From positions 1 through 64,000 of the forward strand of contig JBOHRF010000002.1 in NCBI GenBank assembly GCA_050732575.1: a stretch of 64,000 nt of DNA. The letters are read 5' to 3'. Positions 35,636 to 44,154 of this stretch are shown here, one piece after another. The position numbers and the translations under genes are program-made. Positions within the stretch are counted from its first letter, which is position 1. The number at the start of each line of letters is the position of its first letter. This DNA comes from JBBDWZ01 sp050732575 (GTDB lineage Bacteria; Gemmatimonadota; Gemmatimonadetes; Longimicrobiales; RSA9). The notes below the pieces were generated by a model that had not been told where the DNA came from, did no database searches, and saw nothing but the letters and a program-made list of their open reading frames with translations.

Positions 35636-36309
35636 AGTCCGAAACGGTAGCCCGCGCCGCGCACGGTCTGGATCAGCTTGGGCTCGAAGTCGTCATCGAT
35701 CTTGCGGCGCAGCCGCCGCACCAGCACTTCCAACACATTGGTGAACGGGTCGTGGTTTTCATCCCAGACGCGTTCCGTGATGGCACTGCGCGACAATACG
35801 GCGCCTTCGTTGCGTACCAGCACCTCGAGCAGCTCCCACTCCTTGGCAGTCAGATTGATCTCGTGACCACCGCGCTGCACCTGTCGGCTGCGCAGGTCTA
35901 CCTCCAGGTCGGCAATGTTGCGTCGCGAGTTCATGAGCAGCGGCTGGCGGCGCGCCAACGCGTGTACACGGGCCAGCAGCTCCTGAAAGGCAAACGGCTT
36001 GGTCAGATAGTCATCCGCGCCCGAGTCCAACCCGGTTACCCGGTCTTCCACGGTAGCACGCGCGGTCAGCATGAGCACGGGTGTGGTATCCCCGCGCTCG
36101 CGCAGCATGCGGCACAAATCAAAGCCGTTGCCGCCCGGAATCATGATGTCGATGATCAGAACCGTATACTGGGATAACGAGGTCCGGCGCGATGCTTCCT
36201 GAAACGTGCCCGCAGTCACAGCTTCGATGTGATGATCGCGGAAGCCCGCTTCGATTACCCCAGCCAGCTCGCTGTCATCCTCGACCAGCAGAACGCGCAC
36301 GACACCCAC
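35632..36309 (-). CDS. OmpR/PhoB-type response regulator
   Basis: 225 residues. Receiver: LLVEDDSEL, phospho-acceptor Asp54 (IIDIMIPGGNG), TARAT and the KPF lysine (DYLTKPFAF). Effector: winged helix with LTAKEWELLEVLVRNEG, RSAITERVWDE and LEVLVRRLRRKI plus TVRGAGYRFG. GTG start. First gene of the regulator-kinase pair. Context (copper-type proteins DUF411 and Csp within 4 kb) would allow a metal stress role, but the pair is isolated by arrays on both sides, so the link is weak. Confidence 0.95.
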   Translation of the reverse strand: MGVVRVLLVEDDSELAGVIEAGFRDHHIEAVTAGTFQEASRRTSLSQYTVLIIDIMIPGGNGFDLCRMLRERGDTTPVLMLTARATVEDRVTGLDSGADDYLTKPFAFQELLARVHALARRQPLLMNSRRNIADLEVDLRSRQVQRGGHEINLTAKEWELLEVLVRNEGAVLSRSAITERVWDENHDPFTNVLEVLVRRLRRKIDDDFEPKLIQTVRGAGYRFGL

Positions 36310-36341
36310 TCCTGAGCAGAAAACTGGAACATAATCAAAAC

Positions 36342-36407
36342 GACGGATGAACCGGATGCACCGGGTGAACCGGGATGGTTTGGCGAATCCGGGATGATTC
36401 GGGAATG
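36342..36407. repeat. Single-arm GAACCGGGAT array
   Basis: ACGGATGAACCGGATGCACC is followed by further units GGGTGAACC, GGGATGGTTTGG, CGAATCC, GGGATGATTC. It uses the same unit as the left arm at 25.7 kb and lies in the 124-bp gap between the response regulator start and the SGNH gene end. No facing arm is seen. Confidence 0.6.
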
Positions 36408-36433
36408 CGGGGAGGGGCGGGCGGGTCGGGGGG

Positions 36434-37195
36434 TTAGCGGCGGCCGTGTTGCGCGTTGGCTTCGGCGGCGGCTTCTTGCAGGATCGTGGCCAGCCGGGGG
36501 TCTATTTCCAGGCGCGGTGATCCGCTCAGCCGCAGCGTCAGGCGGGCGGGCAAACCGATGGGCGAGCGGCCGTACAGCTGCTGCACCATGACCAGCGCTG
36601 CCAGGTACGACCCGGCCGGGCTTGGGTGCAGGCCATCGCCCGAGTAAAGCGGCGCATTCGGCTCGCGCTGCCAGGCGGCCTTCCAGGCCTGGCTCACGGG
36701 GAACAGCATGCCATCGACGGAATCCGCGGCCAGACGATACGACTGAGCACTGGCATCGAGGGTCGTGATGTTGATGTTCTGCGGCCATACCGCGTACAGC
36801 GCGGCGCGGCCACTCGTCTTCCGGATCTCCTGATTGAATTGCTTGGTCCACTGAATGAGATTGGCTCGATTGGCTACGGTCGACGATGGACCCTGCTGCA
36901 GCACCACGTATTGCCATCCCTCGGCTATGGCATCCTGCGCTTCGCGCCGCGCCCAATGATCCTCGAGTGCATAATCCGGATACGCGACCATTTTCCAGCC
37001 CAGCGGCTTCACGCCAGCCGAATCCGCAAGCGCTTCCACAATCGCCGGCAGTGTGTTCCAGTAGGTCAGGCTATTGCCAATGAAAAGCACGCGCAGCACA
37101 TCGCCCGTGCGCGGCAGTGACACGTCCACCGGTGAGCTGCCACAACCCAGCAGAAGCGACAGGACCAGGCCGGTAAAAGCACGATGCCGTTTCAT
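36434..37195 (-). CDS. SGNH-hydrolase lipoprotein
   Basis: 253 residues. Lipoprotein signal (LVLSLLLGC, Cys18). Mature SGNH/GDSL-type fold: block I FIGNSLTYWN (Ser), VVLQQGP (Gln region), and block V SGDGLHPSPAGSY (Asp and His). It resembles secreted esterases acting on acylated sugars. ATG start. It is alone on its strand between two arrays, and the substrate cannot be read. No TM segment other than the signal. Confidence 0.88.
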   Translation of the reverse strand: MKRHRAFTGLVLSLLLGCGSSPVDVSLPRTGDVLRVLFIGNSLTYWNTLPAIVEALADSAGVKPLGWKMVAYPDYALEDHWARREAQDAIAEGWQYVVLQQGPSSTVANRANLIQWTKQFNQEIRKTSGRAALYAVWPQNINITTLDASAQSYRLAADSVDGMLFPVSQAWKAAWQREPNAPLYSGDGLHPSPAGSYLAALVMVQQLYGRSPIGLPARLTLRLSGSPRLEIDPRLATILQEAAAEANAQHGRR

Positions 37196-37219
37196 GACAA
37201 TCCTCTCGAGCGAACGCTT

Positions 37220-37523
37220 GGTAACGGGCCTAACGGGCGTAACGGGCGACGACGCTTAGAAGAAGTGCACCATTGGTCGAGGTTCACAACTCGAGCGGGA
37301 CAGATTGTACTGGGTGGGTGTCACCCGCCCCGGGGACGAAACGACCTCCCCCGAAGGCAAGTAGCGCTTTGCGTGTTTCGAAACTCGTGTGAATGCGTGC
37401 CCACTACCCACCGCTAAGCCCGTACCGCCCATAAGGCCCGTCGCTACCCCAATACCCCGACACGCCCGCTACGCCCGTTACGCCCGCTGCGCCCGACCCG
37501 CCCGACCCGCCCGATACGCCCAG
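37220..37523. repeat. Paired array CGGGCGTAA / CGCCCGTTA
   Basis: Left arm (37220-37253): GGTAACGGG, CCTAACGGG, CGTAACGGG, CGACGACG. Right arm (37416-37523): a longer run of about eleven units such as CGCCCGCTA, CGCCCGTTA, CGCCCGCTG, CGCCCGACC. It shares its unit with the array at 34.3 kb. The spacer of 160 bases (37254-37415) contains no gene. It occupies most of the 388-bp region between the SGNH gene and the DUF411 gene; the remaining 60 bases hold the DUF411 promoter region. Confidence 0.85.
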
Positions 37524-37583
37524 CACTGGACGAACGCGCCTGTGCTGGTTCCATTAGTAGTGAACTTCAACCAATGGCTGCTC

Positions 37584-38045
37584 ATGCTCGATCGACGACG
37601 TTTTGTGCTCACCGCTCTGGCCGGCGGCGCCAGCCTGGTATCCGCGCGTTTCCTGACTGCCATGCAGTCCCCGGCCAACAAGCTGGTCATTTACAAGAGT
37701 CCAACCTGCGGTTGCTGCCAGAAATGGGTGGACCATGTGAAGGCCAGCGGTTTTGTCACGGAAGTCCATGACGTGGAAGACATCAACGCCATCAAGACCA
37801 AGCATGGCATACCAACCGAGCTACAATCTTGTCACACCACACTGGCCGATCGTTACGTCGTGGAAGGACACGTGCCTGCCGATGTCATCCAAAAACTGCT
37901 GAAAGAGAAGCCAGCAGTAGTCGGCATTGCGGCACCTGGCATGCCGGCCGGATCGCCTGGCATGGAGGTTGGTACACGCAAAGACGCGTATGACATCGTG
38001 GCCTTCCAAAAGAACGGCAAGACCAGCGTGTTTGCCCGGCGCTGA
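37584..38045 (+). CDS. DUF411 metal-binding protein, exported
   Basis: 153 residues. N-terminus MLDRRRFVLTALAGGA is a Tat-type signal. The core carries the metal motif KSPTCGCCQKW (Cys42, Cys44, Cys45), FVTEVHDVEDINAIKTKHGI, and the conserved tail APGMPAGSPGMEVG. DUF411 proteins bind copper and often sit with copper efflux genes. The start was chosen where the signal begins; upstream codons belong to the repeat array. A Csp-type copper storage protein lies 1.6 kb further on, so a copper theme is plausible. Confidence 0.9.
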   Translation: MLDRRRFVLTALAGGASLVSARFLTAMQSPANKLVIYKSPTCGCCQKWVDHVKASGFVTEVHDVEDINAIKTKHGIPTELQSCHTTLADRYVVEGHVPADVIQKLLKEKPAVVGIAAPGMPAGSPGMEVGTRKDAYDIVAFQKNGKTSVFARR

Positions 38046-38191
38046 AACACAACGTGATGGCGAAAGCGGGAGGCGCTTTGCCGCGTCCTCTCGCATTTTG
38101 CCAGCGCAGCACAAAGGTCTAACCGCAGCCAGACATTCCTGGTTATCTTTTCCATCCCCCCGCACAACGACGTTCGTCGAAAGGATGAGCA

Positions 38192-38866
38192 ATGCGTAGC
38201 TCTGCATTGATCCTGAGCATCACGTGTGTGGCACTGATGGGGAGCGCACGTCCGGGTAGTGCACAATTCGCGGTGCGCGCCAAGGCCGGAACCACGGGTA
38301 TCGGCGGTGATGTTTCGTTCTCGGTCATTCCACGCATTGCCTTGCGTGTTGGCGCGACCATGATGCCGGTCAAACCCGAGGGCACATTTTCCGACGTCAC
38401 CTATCAGGTGGCGCTGCCCAGTCCGCTGTTCACCGCGGGTGCAGACCTGTATCTGCTGGGTGGCGTCCGTTTGATCGGTGGACTGTTGATTGGCGCTCAA
38501 CACACGGATATCACGGGCATATACAGCGGCAGCGCCAACATTGGCGGACAGCAGTACAATGGAGCGCAGTTGGGCCAGCTGCTGGGCCGCGTGTCTGCCA
38601 AGAACGTTGCGCCCTACGTGGGCCTGGGCTTCGGCAAGACGGTGGGCCCCGGCATTGGACTTTCCTTCGACCTGGGTGGCGCGTTCCTGGGTCCGCCAAC
38701 ACTCGATCTGAGTGCCACGGGCACCTGCACGAACGATGCGCAGTGCAACGCAGTGCTGCAGCCCAATCTGGATCGGGAAGCCGCAGACATCCAAACCGAT
38801 CTCGAACGATACGCCAGGATCTTTCCGATGATCAGCGTGGGCGTCCGCTTCGGGTTTGGCGGATAA
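38192..38866 (+). CDS. Putative outer-membrane beta-barrel protein
   Basis: 224 residues, signal peptide MRSSALILSITCVALMGSAR with cleavage near SAQ-FAV. The rest is rich in alternating hydrophobic strands with glycines (TTGIGGDVSFSVIPRIALRV, APYVGLGFGKTVGPGIGLSF, FPMISVGVRFGFGG) and ends in an aromatic-glycine pattern, as outer-membrane barrels do. AAAGGATG lies just before the ATG. No named family. Likely an OmpW- or OmpX-like small barrel; function unknown. Confidence 0.7.
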   Translation: MRSSALILSITCVALMGSARPGSAQFAVRAKAGTTGIGGDVSFSVIPRIALRVGATMMPVKPEGTFSDVTYQVALPSPLFTAGADLYLLGGVRLIGGLLIGAQHTDITGIYSGSANIGGQQYNGAQLGQLLGRVSAKNVAPYVGLGFGKTVGPGIGLSFDLGGAFLGPPTLDLSATGTCTNDAQCNAVLQPNLDREAADIQTDLERYARIFPMISVGVRFGFGG

Positions 38867-38890
38867 CACTGCACGTCGTGAACGGAGTCC

Positions 38891-39460
38891 TCACCGAAAC
38901 GTCAGCCACGCCGCCGCGCCCAGGACAATGGGGGGTATCACCAGGACCAGCAAACCCATGAAGGCCACGACCACGGCCTGACCTGTGGTGATGTCGAGCG
39001 CCTGGCGAATCGCGATGAAGCCGGCAATGAGAATCCAGATTCCGACAATGAACTCGATGAGCCCGCCCAGGATGGGTATCAGCACGAGCAGGTAGAGCAA
39101 TCCAGGCGCCTGGGCAAAGCCGAGTGTGCGCGCCAACTCACCCCAGTTGGCAGTACCGTGAAAAACTTTGGCGCCCACGAAGTACGTGATGGCGGCCCAG
39201 GCGGCCCAGCCGGCCAGAGAAAGACCGAGCACAACGAAGACGCCCGCCGCGCCTTCATCGCTGGAGCCGATTGCGTGGGCCACGGCCGACGCAGCAACCA
39301 CCAGGGCGGCCTGCCGGGTGGCGGTCTTATCCGCCTCCACTTCTTCGTAGAGCGAGACATCGAGCTTTGCTGCTGCCTTGACGCGATCCAGAAAGGATCG
39401 CTGTGGGCCGCTATACCCGGATTCCGTCGCCACCGCCACCTCCTCCTCTGAGTGAGCCAT
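38891..39460 (-). CDS. YIP1-family membrane protein
   Basis: 189 residues with four to five transmembrane helices after a 45-residue acidic cytosolic N-terminus (MAHSEEEVAVATESG). The hydrophobic core (AGWAAWAAITYFVGAKVFHG, TLGFAQAPGLLYLLVLIPIL) matches the Yip1 domain, a widespread family with unknown bacterial role. Convergent with the barrel gene (24-bp gap) and divergent from Csp across 136 bp. Start ATG has GAGGAGG upstream. Confidence 0.85.
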   Translation of the reverse strand: MAHSEEEVAVATESGYSGPQRSFLDRVKAAAKLDVSLYEEVEADKTATRQAALVVAASAVAHAIGSSDEGAAGVFVVLGLSLAGWAAWAAITYFVGAKVFHGTANWGELARTLGFAQAPGLLYLLVLIPILGGLIEFIVGIWILIAGFIAIRQALDITTGQAVVVAFMGLLVLVIPPIVLGAAAWLTFR

Positions 39461-39596
39461 CGTGAAAGCTACCGATTGGATCCGGCCGAGTCACTCGGCC
39501 CTGACACCGGCTTGGTGAACCAGACGCACCCGGGAAAATGGAAGCGCGGCGTGGCAGTTGCACCGCTCGCACAGCAGACCTTCTCGGGAGTGCGTC

Positions 39597-40007
39597 ATGC
39601 TGCTCGAACCGATGTTTCGCACCCATCCGCATCCGGCCTCGACGCACGGCGAGGAAGCCCGTGCGTGCGTGGAATCAAGCACCGACTGCGCGCAGGCCTG
39701 CACGGTGTGCGCAGACGCTTGCCTGTCCGAAACGGAGTCACACGACCTGGTCCATTGCATCCGCCTGTGCCTGGACTGCGCCGACATTTGTGAGCTGACC
39801 GCGCGGCTGCTGGTCAGGCCCAGCCATCGCGATGCGCCCACTCTCCATCTGCAGCTTCAGGCGTGTGTGCAGATCTGCAAGGCATGCGCAGACGAGTGCA
39901 CCGAGCATGCAGAAACCATGAAGATGGAGCACTGCCGGTTGTGCGCTGAGGCCTGTCGGCGCTGCGTGACTGCCTGCGAGCGCATGATGGCTGCGCTGGT
40001 ACCTTGA
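39597..40007 (+). CDS. Four-helix bundle copper storage protein (Csp-like)
   Basis: 136 residues with 18 cysteines at helix spacing (C-x3-C, C-x2-C), e.g. TDCAQACTVCADACL, CIRLCLDCADIC, ACVQICKACADEC and CRLCAEACRRCVTAC, as in Csp1/Csp3, where the cysteines line a four-helix bundle and hold many Cu(I) ions. No signal peptide, hence cytosolic Csp3-like. The GGGAG site upstream supports the ATG at 39597. With DUF411 nearby this suggests copper buffering. Position next to a YIP1 gene is probably coincidental. Confidence 0.92.
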   Translation: MLLEPMFRTHPHPASTHGEEARACVESSTDCAQACTVCADACLSETESHDLVHCIRLCLDCADICELTARLLVRPSHRDAPTLHLQLQACVQICKACADECTEHAETMKMEHCRLCAEACRRCVTACERMMAALVP

Positions 40008-40194
40008 CGCGCGAACATCGTAATCGTGGAGCCGTCGTAACCTCGTTGACCGCGGGTACGACGGCCCCACATCTTCGACACTCCATCAACCCGGTCAAAC
40101 TACCATAACGCGTCCGCTGCTGGACCGAGCCCAACGATACCTTGCCGATGCCGGGCGCGCGCTCGAGCGTGCACCGGCAGAGGTCACGCTGGCC

Positions 40195-41874
40195 GTGTTG
40201 GTTGCAATCACCTGCTCGTTGGCGATTGAAGCGGGTGACGAAGCGTTTCAGACTTGGTCGCGCATCGCTACCGCGGCTCTTGTGGCCATCGGCGCTGCGT
40301 GGACGGGCACGCTGCTGAACGCGCTGGGCCGAGTTACACGCGCGCAGCGCTGGGCCATCACCGTCATGGGCCTGGTTGCGGCCGCACTGCTGGCCACGTT
40401 CACGCTCGACTTCCAGCACCGTGCCGAGGGCTGGCGCGCGTTGTTGCTCATCGCTGCCACCAGCGCGTGGTTGGTCGCCGTGCCCGCTCTGGCCGCACAA
40501 CCAGCACAACGCAGCCTCATGTTACGACGCGTGAATGGGCGCTTCCTGGTGCGGGCACTGGGTGCCGGACTGTACGCGGGCGCACTCTTCCTGGGACTGG
40601 CACTCGCACTGGCCGCCATCGACACACTCTTCGAGTTGGATCTGCGTGAGGAAATCTTCGCGCACGTTTTTGCCTGGCTGATGTTGGGGCTGGTGCCCTG
40701 GATCACGTTTGGTGGACTGCCCGACTACGTGCGGCCGCTCGATGAGGTGAGTTCGATCACGAGCGGAGTGCACCGACTCACGCGTTTCCTGGTTCCGCCA
40801 TTGCTCGCCATCTACTACGCCATCCTGTACGCCTACGCGGTGCGCATTGCCATGGTGGGCGAGCTGCCCAAGAACCTGGTATCTCCCATGGTGCTCGCAG
40901 CCGGTATGCTGGCCGCGGCCGCCATGCTGCTCTTCGATCCCGAACACGACGATCGCGCCGGACTTGCGGCACTCAGGTTCGCACCACCGCTGTTTCTGCC
41001 TCTGGCCGTGCTCGGCTTCTGGGGCTTGTGGCCGCGCATCGCCCAATACGGCTGGACGGAATTCCGGGTCGCGCGCCTCACGCTCATGATCGCACTCACG
41101 CTTCTGGCTCTGGCCGGCACGGTGCTGGTGCTGCGCCGCCGCCGTTTCCCGCTGCACACCATGATGCTCGCACTGGCGCTGACCCTCGCCGTCTCGGCGC
41201 TCGGGCCGTTGAGCGCACTGGCTGTGAGCCGGCGCAGCCAGCTGAGCCAACTCAACGCAGCCCTCGCAGACGCGGGCTTGCCCACGGCGCTCGCGGAGGC
41301 GCAGACCACGGGCGTAAAACGATCGGTGCCCGCGGCTACCTACGAGCGCATCAACAGCATCGCGCGGTTCCTGTCCACGCACTTCGGAGCATCTGCGCTC
41401 GAGCCGATATTGCCCGCTGAAGCGCGCACCAGCAGCGCACTCACCGACCTGTCCGCGCATCTGGGCCTGGTGCGCGCGCTGGTAGCCGGTCAGAAGACTC
41501 CGTTCTCGGGCAATCTTGCTGCCGACGCATTCATGCAGCTGGACAACGCGCAGATGGCGCGCCGCATCATGTATCCTATGGGCAACCCGGACACACTCCT
41601 GTCCGTACGGCCCGATTCGACCGGCCTGCTCTTCACGATTGGCCAGGAAACGTTTCGCGCCGCCCTGGATCAGGTGCTGGAGGGGATGACGACAATGAGC
41701 GGACCGCCGACTATGCGGCCAGAGAACGCAGCGGTTCCGGTCCTGGATTCAGCGCGCGTGCGGCGAGGCACGTTGATCGTGTTCAGTATCAACGGTGATC
41801 GCGAGCTGGGAAAGATTCACGTATCGCATCTGGATGGACTGCTTCTGCTCGATTCACGAAACGATCGCCGCTAG
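40195..41874 (+). CDS. DUF4153 multi-pass membrane protein
   Basis: At least 559 residues, about 11-12 transmembrane helices in the first 370 and a soluble C-terminal domain of about 180 residues. The block RLTRFLVPPLLAIYYAILYA and GELPKNLVSP is typical of DUF4153. The GTG at 40195 is the first ordinary start codon; homology-like sequence (LLDRAQRYLADAGRALERAP, then TLAV) continues upstream in frame to at least 40117, where only CTG codons are available. Real start is therefore uncertain. The stop overlaps the C-terminal relic of the convergent propeller gene. Function unknown. Confidence 0.8.
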   Translation: MLVAITCSLAIEAGDEAFQTWSRIATAALVAIGAAWTGTLLNALGRVTRAQRWAITVMGLVAAALLATFTLDFQHRAEGWRALLLIAATSAWLVAVPALAAQPAQRSLMLRRVNGRFLVRALGAGLYAGALFLGLALALAAIDTLFELDLREEIFAHVFAWLMLGLVPWITFGGLPDYVRPLDEVSSITSGVHRLTRFLVPPLLAIYYAILYAYAVRIAMVGELPKNLVSPMVLAAGMLAAAAMLLFDPEHDDRAGLAALRFAPPLFLPLAVLGFWGLWPRIAQYGWTEFRVARLTLMIALTLLALAGTVLVLRRRRFPLHTMMLALALTLAVSALGPLSALAVSRRSQLSQLNAALADAGLPTALAEAQTTGVKRSVPAATYERINSIARFLSTHFGASALEPILPAEARTSSALTDLSAHLGLVRALVAGQKTPFSGNLAADAFMQLDNAQMARRIMYPMGNPDTLLSVRPDSTGLLFTIGQETFRAALDQVLEGMTTMSGPPTMRPENAAVPVLDSARVRRGTLIVFSINGDRELGKIHVSHLDGLLLLDSRNDRR

Positions 41875-42140
41875 CCAAAGACCCCACACCAGGCGACGGA
41901 GCAATGGGCGGCCACGCGTGCCGCCGGATCCGTTGCAGTCCTAATTCCGACGTCGCGACCACGTAGACACCGCGGTTCCCAATCGAGACGATGCGTTCGT
42001 TTACTGGAAGTACGATCTGTGCCAACCGTGCGCCGGTCCGATCGACCATGTCGTAACGGCTTTCGACGCGGTCCGCCGAGGGCGTCCGCGCAATCAACAG
42101 CTGGCCGTTCGGTGTCGCTATTAGTGGAGCGTGGGCAGAA
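41789..42140 (-). pseudogene. C-terminal part of frameshifted 6-bladed propeller
   Basis: The frame reads SAHAPLIATPNGQLLIARTP and DRTGARLAQIVLPVNERIVS, with GVYVVATSELGLQRIRRHAW, which is the usual end of the 6-bladed propeller proteins. It continues the preceding gene after a one-base shift near 42135-42140 (around CCCTTTCTG). The frame then runs 86 bases past the end of the converging DUF4153 gene, so the original stop also seems to be lost or altered. Confidence 0.75.
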
Positions 42141-43026
42141 AGGGCGGCACCGTGGCCGCCCAAACGGCGATGTCGGGAGGGCTCCTGAGACCAACCGCAG
42201 TGCGCCGATTGCGATAGGCCTGTTTTTCACGATCGTCGATGCGAATCTCACGGAACGGAATGGGCGCGCCCCGAATCCACCTTCCCTCAGGCGAGCGCCA
42301 GTCCACGCGGTAGGGGCGCAGGCGCGCAATGGCGAGCCAGCCATCGGGAAACAGGAGCGCCTGCTCGTCAACGGCCAGGACTGGCGTTGTGATCTGGATG
42401 GATTGCGGCCGATCGGTGCCCTTGAAGTCAGCTTCGATCCGCGTCGCTGTCGGGCCCAGCTTACCAACGGTATCGGCCGCGCCAGTCCGCGCCGTCACCA
42501 GCAGCAACGCAACAGAATCGGTTGGACCCGGTGGGCGCTCCCAGGTTGGCGAGACTTTGGAAAGAAGCATCCCGGATGCGTCGGCGCCCAACACCAGTCC
42601 CTGGGTAGCAAGGATGGCCGGAGCGCTGGGGGGCAACGTGCGTGCGATCATCGCGCCCCGAAAGACCAGCCAGCGGCGCGACTGCAAATTGGCCATCAGG
42701 CTCGAATCGCCGCCCAGTGAATAGATCGCGCTGACACTCGTGTATTCGCCCGGACCCTGTCCGTACCGCCCCACTTGAGTCACCTGGCCTGATTGCAGAT
42801 CGGCCACGGAAATCGTGCCTTCTCGACGGTCGGCAATGAGCACGCGGCCGTCTGCCAGTTCCGTGATGGACAGGATTTCCGTGAATTCGGTGCTTAGCTG
42901 CGCTATTGCGGGTCCGAGCCGGAGCGTCCGCTCAGCCGGCTCCTGTGCGGACGCGAATCGCAGAACGAAAAGACAGAGCAGCGTCCATGCGCCAGCAAGC
43001 GTTCGTCTACGCGCAACAGCTCTCAT
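42121..43026 (-). CDS. 6-bladed beta-propeller protein, N-terminal part
   Basis: 301 residues. Signal peptide MRAVARRRTLAGAWTLLCLF ending FASAQ, then propeller blades: LADGRVLIADRREGTISVAD, VGRYGQGPGEYTSVSAIYSL, LLFPDGWLAIARLRPYRVDW. The GQGPGEY motif is diagnostic for the secreted 6-bladed propellers abundant in Gemmatimonadota and Bacteroidota. It ends prematurely at PPFLPTLH because of a frameshift; the last blade lies in the next frame. Either a disrupted gene or a truncated product. The 231 bp upstream contain two hairpins and no gene. Confidence 0.82.
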   Translation of the reverse strand: MRAVARRRTLAGAWTLLCLFVLRFASAQEPAERTLRLGPAIAQLSTEFTEILSITELADGRVLIADRREGTISVADLQSGQVTQVGRYGQGPGEYTSVSAIYSLGGDSSLMANLQSRRWLVFRGAMIARTLPPSAPAILATQGLVLGADASGMLLSKVSPTWERPPGPTDSVALLLVTARTGAADTVGKLGPTATRIEADFKGTDRPQSIQITTPVLAVDEQALLFPDGWLAIARLRPYRVDWRSPEGRWIRGAPIPFREIRIDDREKQAYRNRRTAVGLRSPPDIAVWAATVPPFLPTLH

Positions 43027-43051
43027 GGTTCATCGCTGGATGAAAGGAGGG

Positions 43052-43195
43052 GTCAAGGACGGCGCAGCCGCTTGGCGAAGGCGCGCGCAGCGCGCCGGAG
43101 ATCCTTGACGCCTGGCTCCCGGGTGTAGCTTTGAAACAGCCGAGAGGCGTTGTTCTTTTTTGGGCTCTGGTGAAGTGTCGGCGCGCAGCGCCGAC
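43052..43195. repeat. Two hairpins in the 231-bp gap
   Basis: GTCAAGGA (43052-43059) and TCCTTGAC (43102-43109) enclose a GC-rich palindromic core; a second hairpin GTCGGCGC-GCA-GCGCCGAC lies at 43177-43195. Between them a TTCTTTTTTGGG run occurs at about 43154-43164. The region 43027-43257 holds no gene. The hairpins may end the RES/Xre transcript that arrives from the right. Confidence 0.5.
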
Positions 43196-43257
43196 TTCCG
43201 ATTACTGGGCGGGGTTTGGTTGATTCGTTCGTCTAGAGCGGCAGCAAAAGCGATCGA

Positions 43258-43776
43258 TCAGGCGTCAGGAATCGCTCCCGGGTCGATCGCCGTCTGAGCT
43301 GCGATTACAGCGGAGGAGCCTGGATGAAGGTGGTCGTAGAATAAGGCGATGTTCTCACCGACCCCGGTTGCCGAGGGATAGATGATCGCCTCGTAGCCAG
43401 AACGGCGAGCTGCGGCCGCGACTTCCTGACACGCAGTGAAATCATCCAAAGCCAGACTTGCGGCGCTCACGCCCCATTCCGTCTGAATGTTCGTGTCGGT
43501 CAGGTCGAGCACATTGGCGAGCCGCAGTTCAACGGTGACCAGGTCACGCGGCATCAAGTAGCTGATCGGAATTCCGACCCGATATGCGCGACGCGCCAGC
43601 TCTCGCAACGCAGTTTCCGGCTCGAGCGAGAGATAGATCGCGCCAAACTCCCCCGCGATGTGAAAACGGCCAGGTTCTGATGTCCTGGCCGTCGCGGCGA
43701 TCGTTGCGCTGAGGTCTGTGTGGACAGGCCGAGTGTGACGATAGGCCAGGCCACGAAACGTGCGCCCGCGCGTCAG
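43258..43776 (-). CDS. RES-domain toxin (NAD-phosphorylase type)
   Basis: About 172 residues. GRTFRGLAYRH, then SEPGRFHIAGEFGAIYLSLE (the R and E of the RES motif) and later VGENIALFYD. RES proteins such as MbcT degrade NAD+ and are paired with an Xre antitoxin upstream, exactly as here. The homologous N-terminus begins at LTRGRTFRG, whose CTG overlaps the antitoxin stop (CTGA); the next usable start is a GTG at 43893, 120 bases inside the antitoxin gene. I prefer the CTG by analogy with coupled starts; this needs proof. Confidence 0.82.
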   Translation of the reverse strand: MTRGRTFRGLAYRHTRPVHTDLSATIAATARTSEPGRFHIAGEFGAIYLSLEPETALRELARRAYRVGIPISYLMPRDLVTVELRLANVLDLTDTNIQTEWGVSAASLALDDFTACQEVAAAARRSGYEAIIYPSATGVGENIALFYDHLHPGSSAVIAAQTAIDPGAIPDA

Positions 43777-44117
43777 CCTGTCATTCCGGAGTTGAGGCCA
43801 TACAGAATGCCCGTGAGCACCTCGAGCCGGCCCTCTTGGATCAGGTCGATTGGCCGATGGCCGCGCAGCGCCGGGATCTTCTTGACGAGCCACGCCTGCG
43901 CATCCTTGGCCTTGCGGAAGGTCTCACGCAACTCATCCAGGAACTCCTCGAGCGCTTCGAGACGGGCGGCGAACACGGGTGAAGGTTCTCCGCCGCTGCG
44001 CCAACGATGCAGCGTGCTTTCATCGGCCTTGATCGCTTCGGCAATCTTCTGGTACGAGAGTCCCAGGTACTCATGGGCTCTTTCGATCGCCTGGACGTGC
44101 GGACTCAGTACTGCCAT
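43773..44117 (-). CDS. Xre/MbcA/ParS-type antitoxin
   Basis: 114 residues. HTH part AIERAHEYLGLSYQKIAEAI and KADESTLHRWRSGGEPSPVF; C-terminal toxin-binding domain (AWLVKKIPALRGHRPIDLIQ, EGRLEVLTGILYGLNSG). It should silence the RES enzyme and repress the operon. First gene of the pair. Upstream, 44118-44170 contains TTGCAAGTATGATAGGCG with an AT-rich TACTTGCATTTGCAAGTATA dyad, a likely operator. Confidence 0.9.
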   Translation of the reverse strand: MAVLSPHVQAIERAHEYLGLSYQKIAEAIKADESTLHRWRSGGEPSPVFAARLEALEEFLDELRETFRKAKDAQAWLVKKIPALRGHRPIDLIQEGRLEVLTGILYGLNSGMTG

Positions 44118-44154
44118 TCGATCCTCCTTGCACCTGCCCTAATCTCGCCTATCA

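Noticed and set aside
37389..37583. Coding of a RYARYARCARPARPARY peptide upstream of DUF411
   Set aside because: This is merely translation of the 9-bp array; the real start is at the Tat signal at 37584.
42130..42145. Programmed -1 frameshift in the propeller gene
   Set aside because: The run GCCCTTTC does not fit X-XXY-YYZ in the zero frame, and no stimulatory hairpin is evident; a plain indel is more likely.
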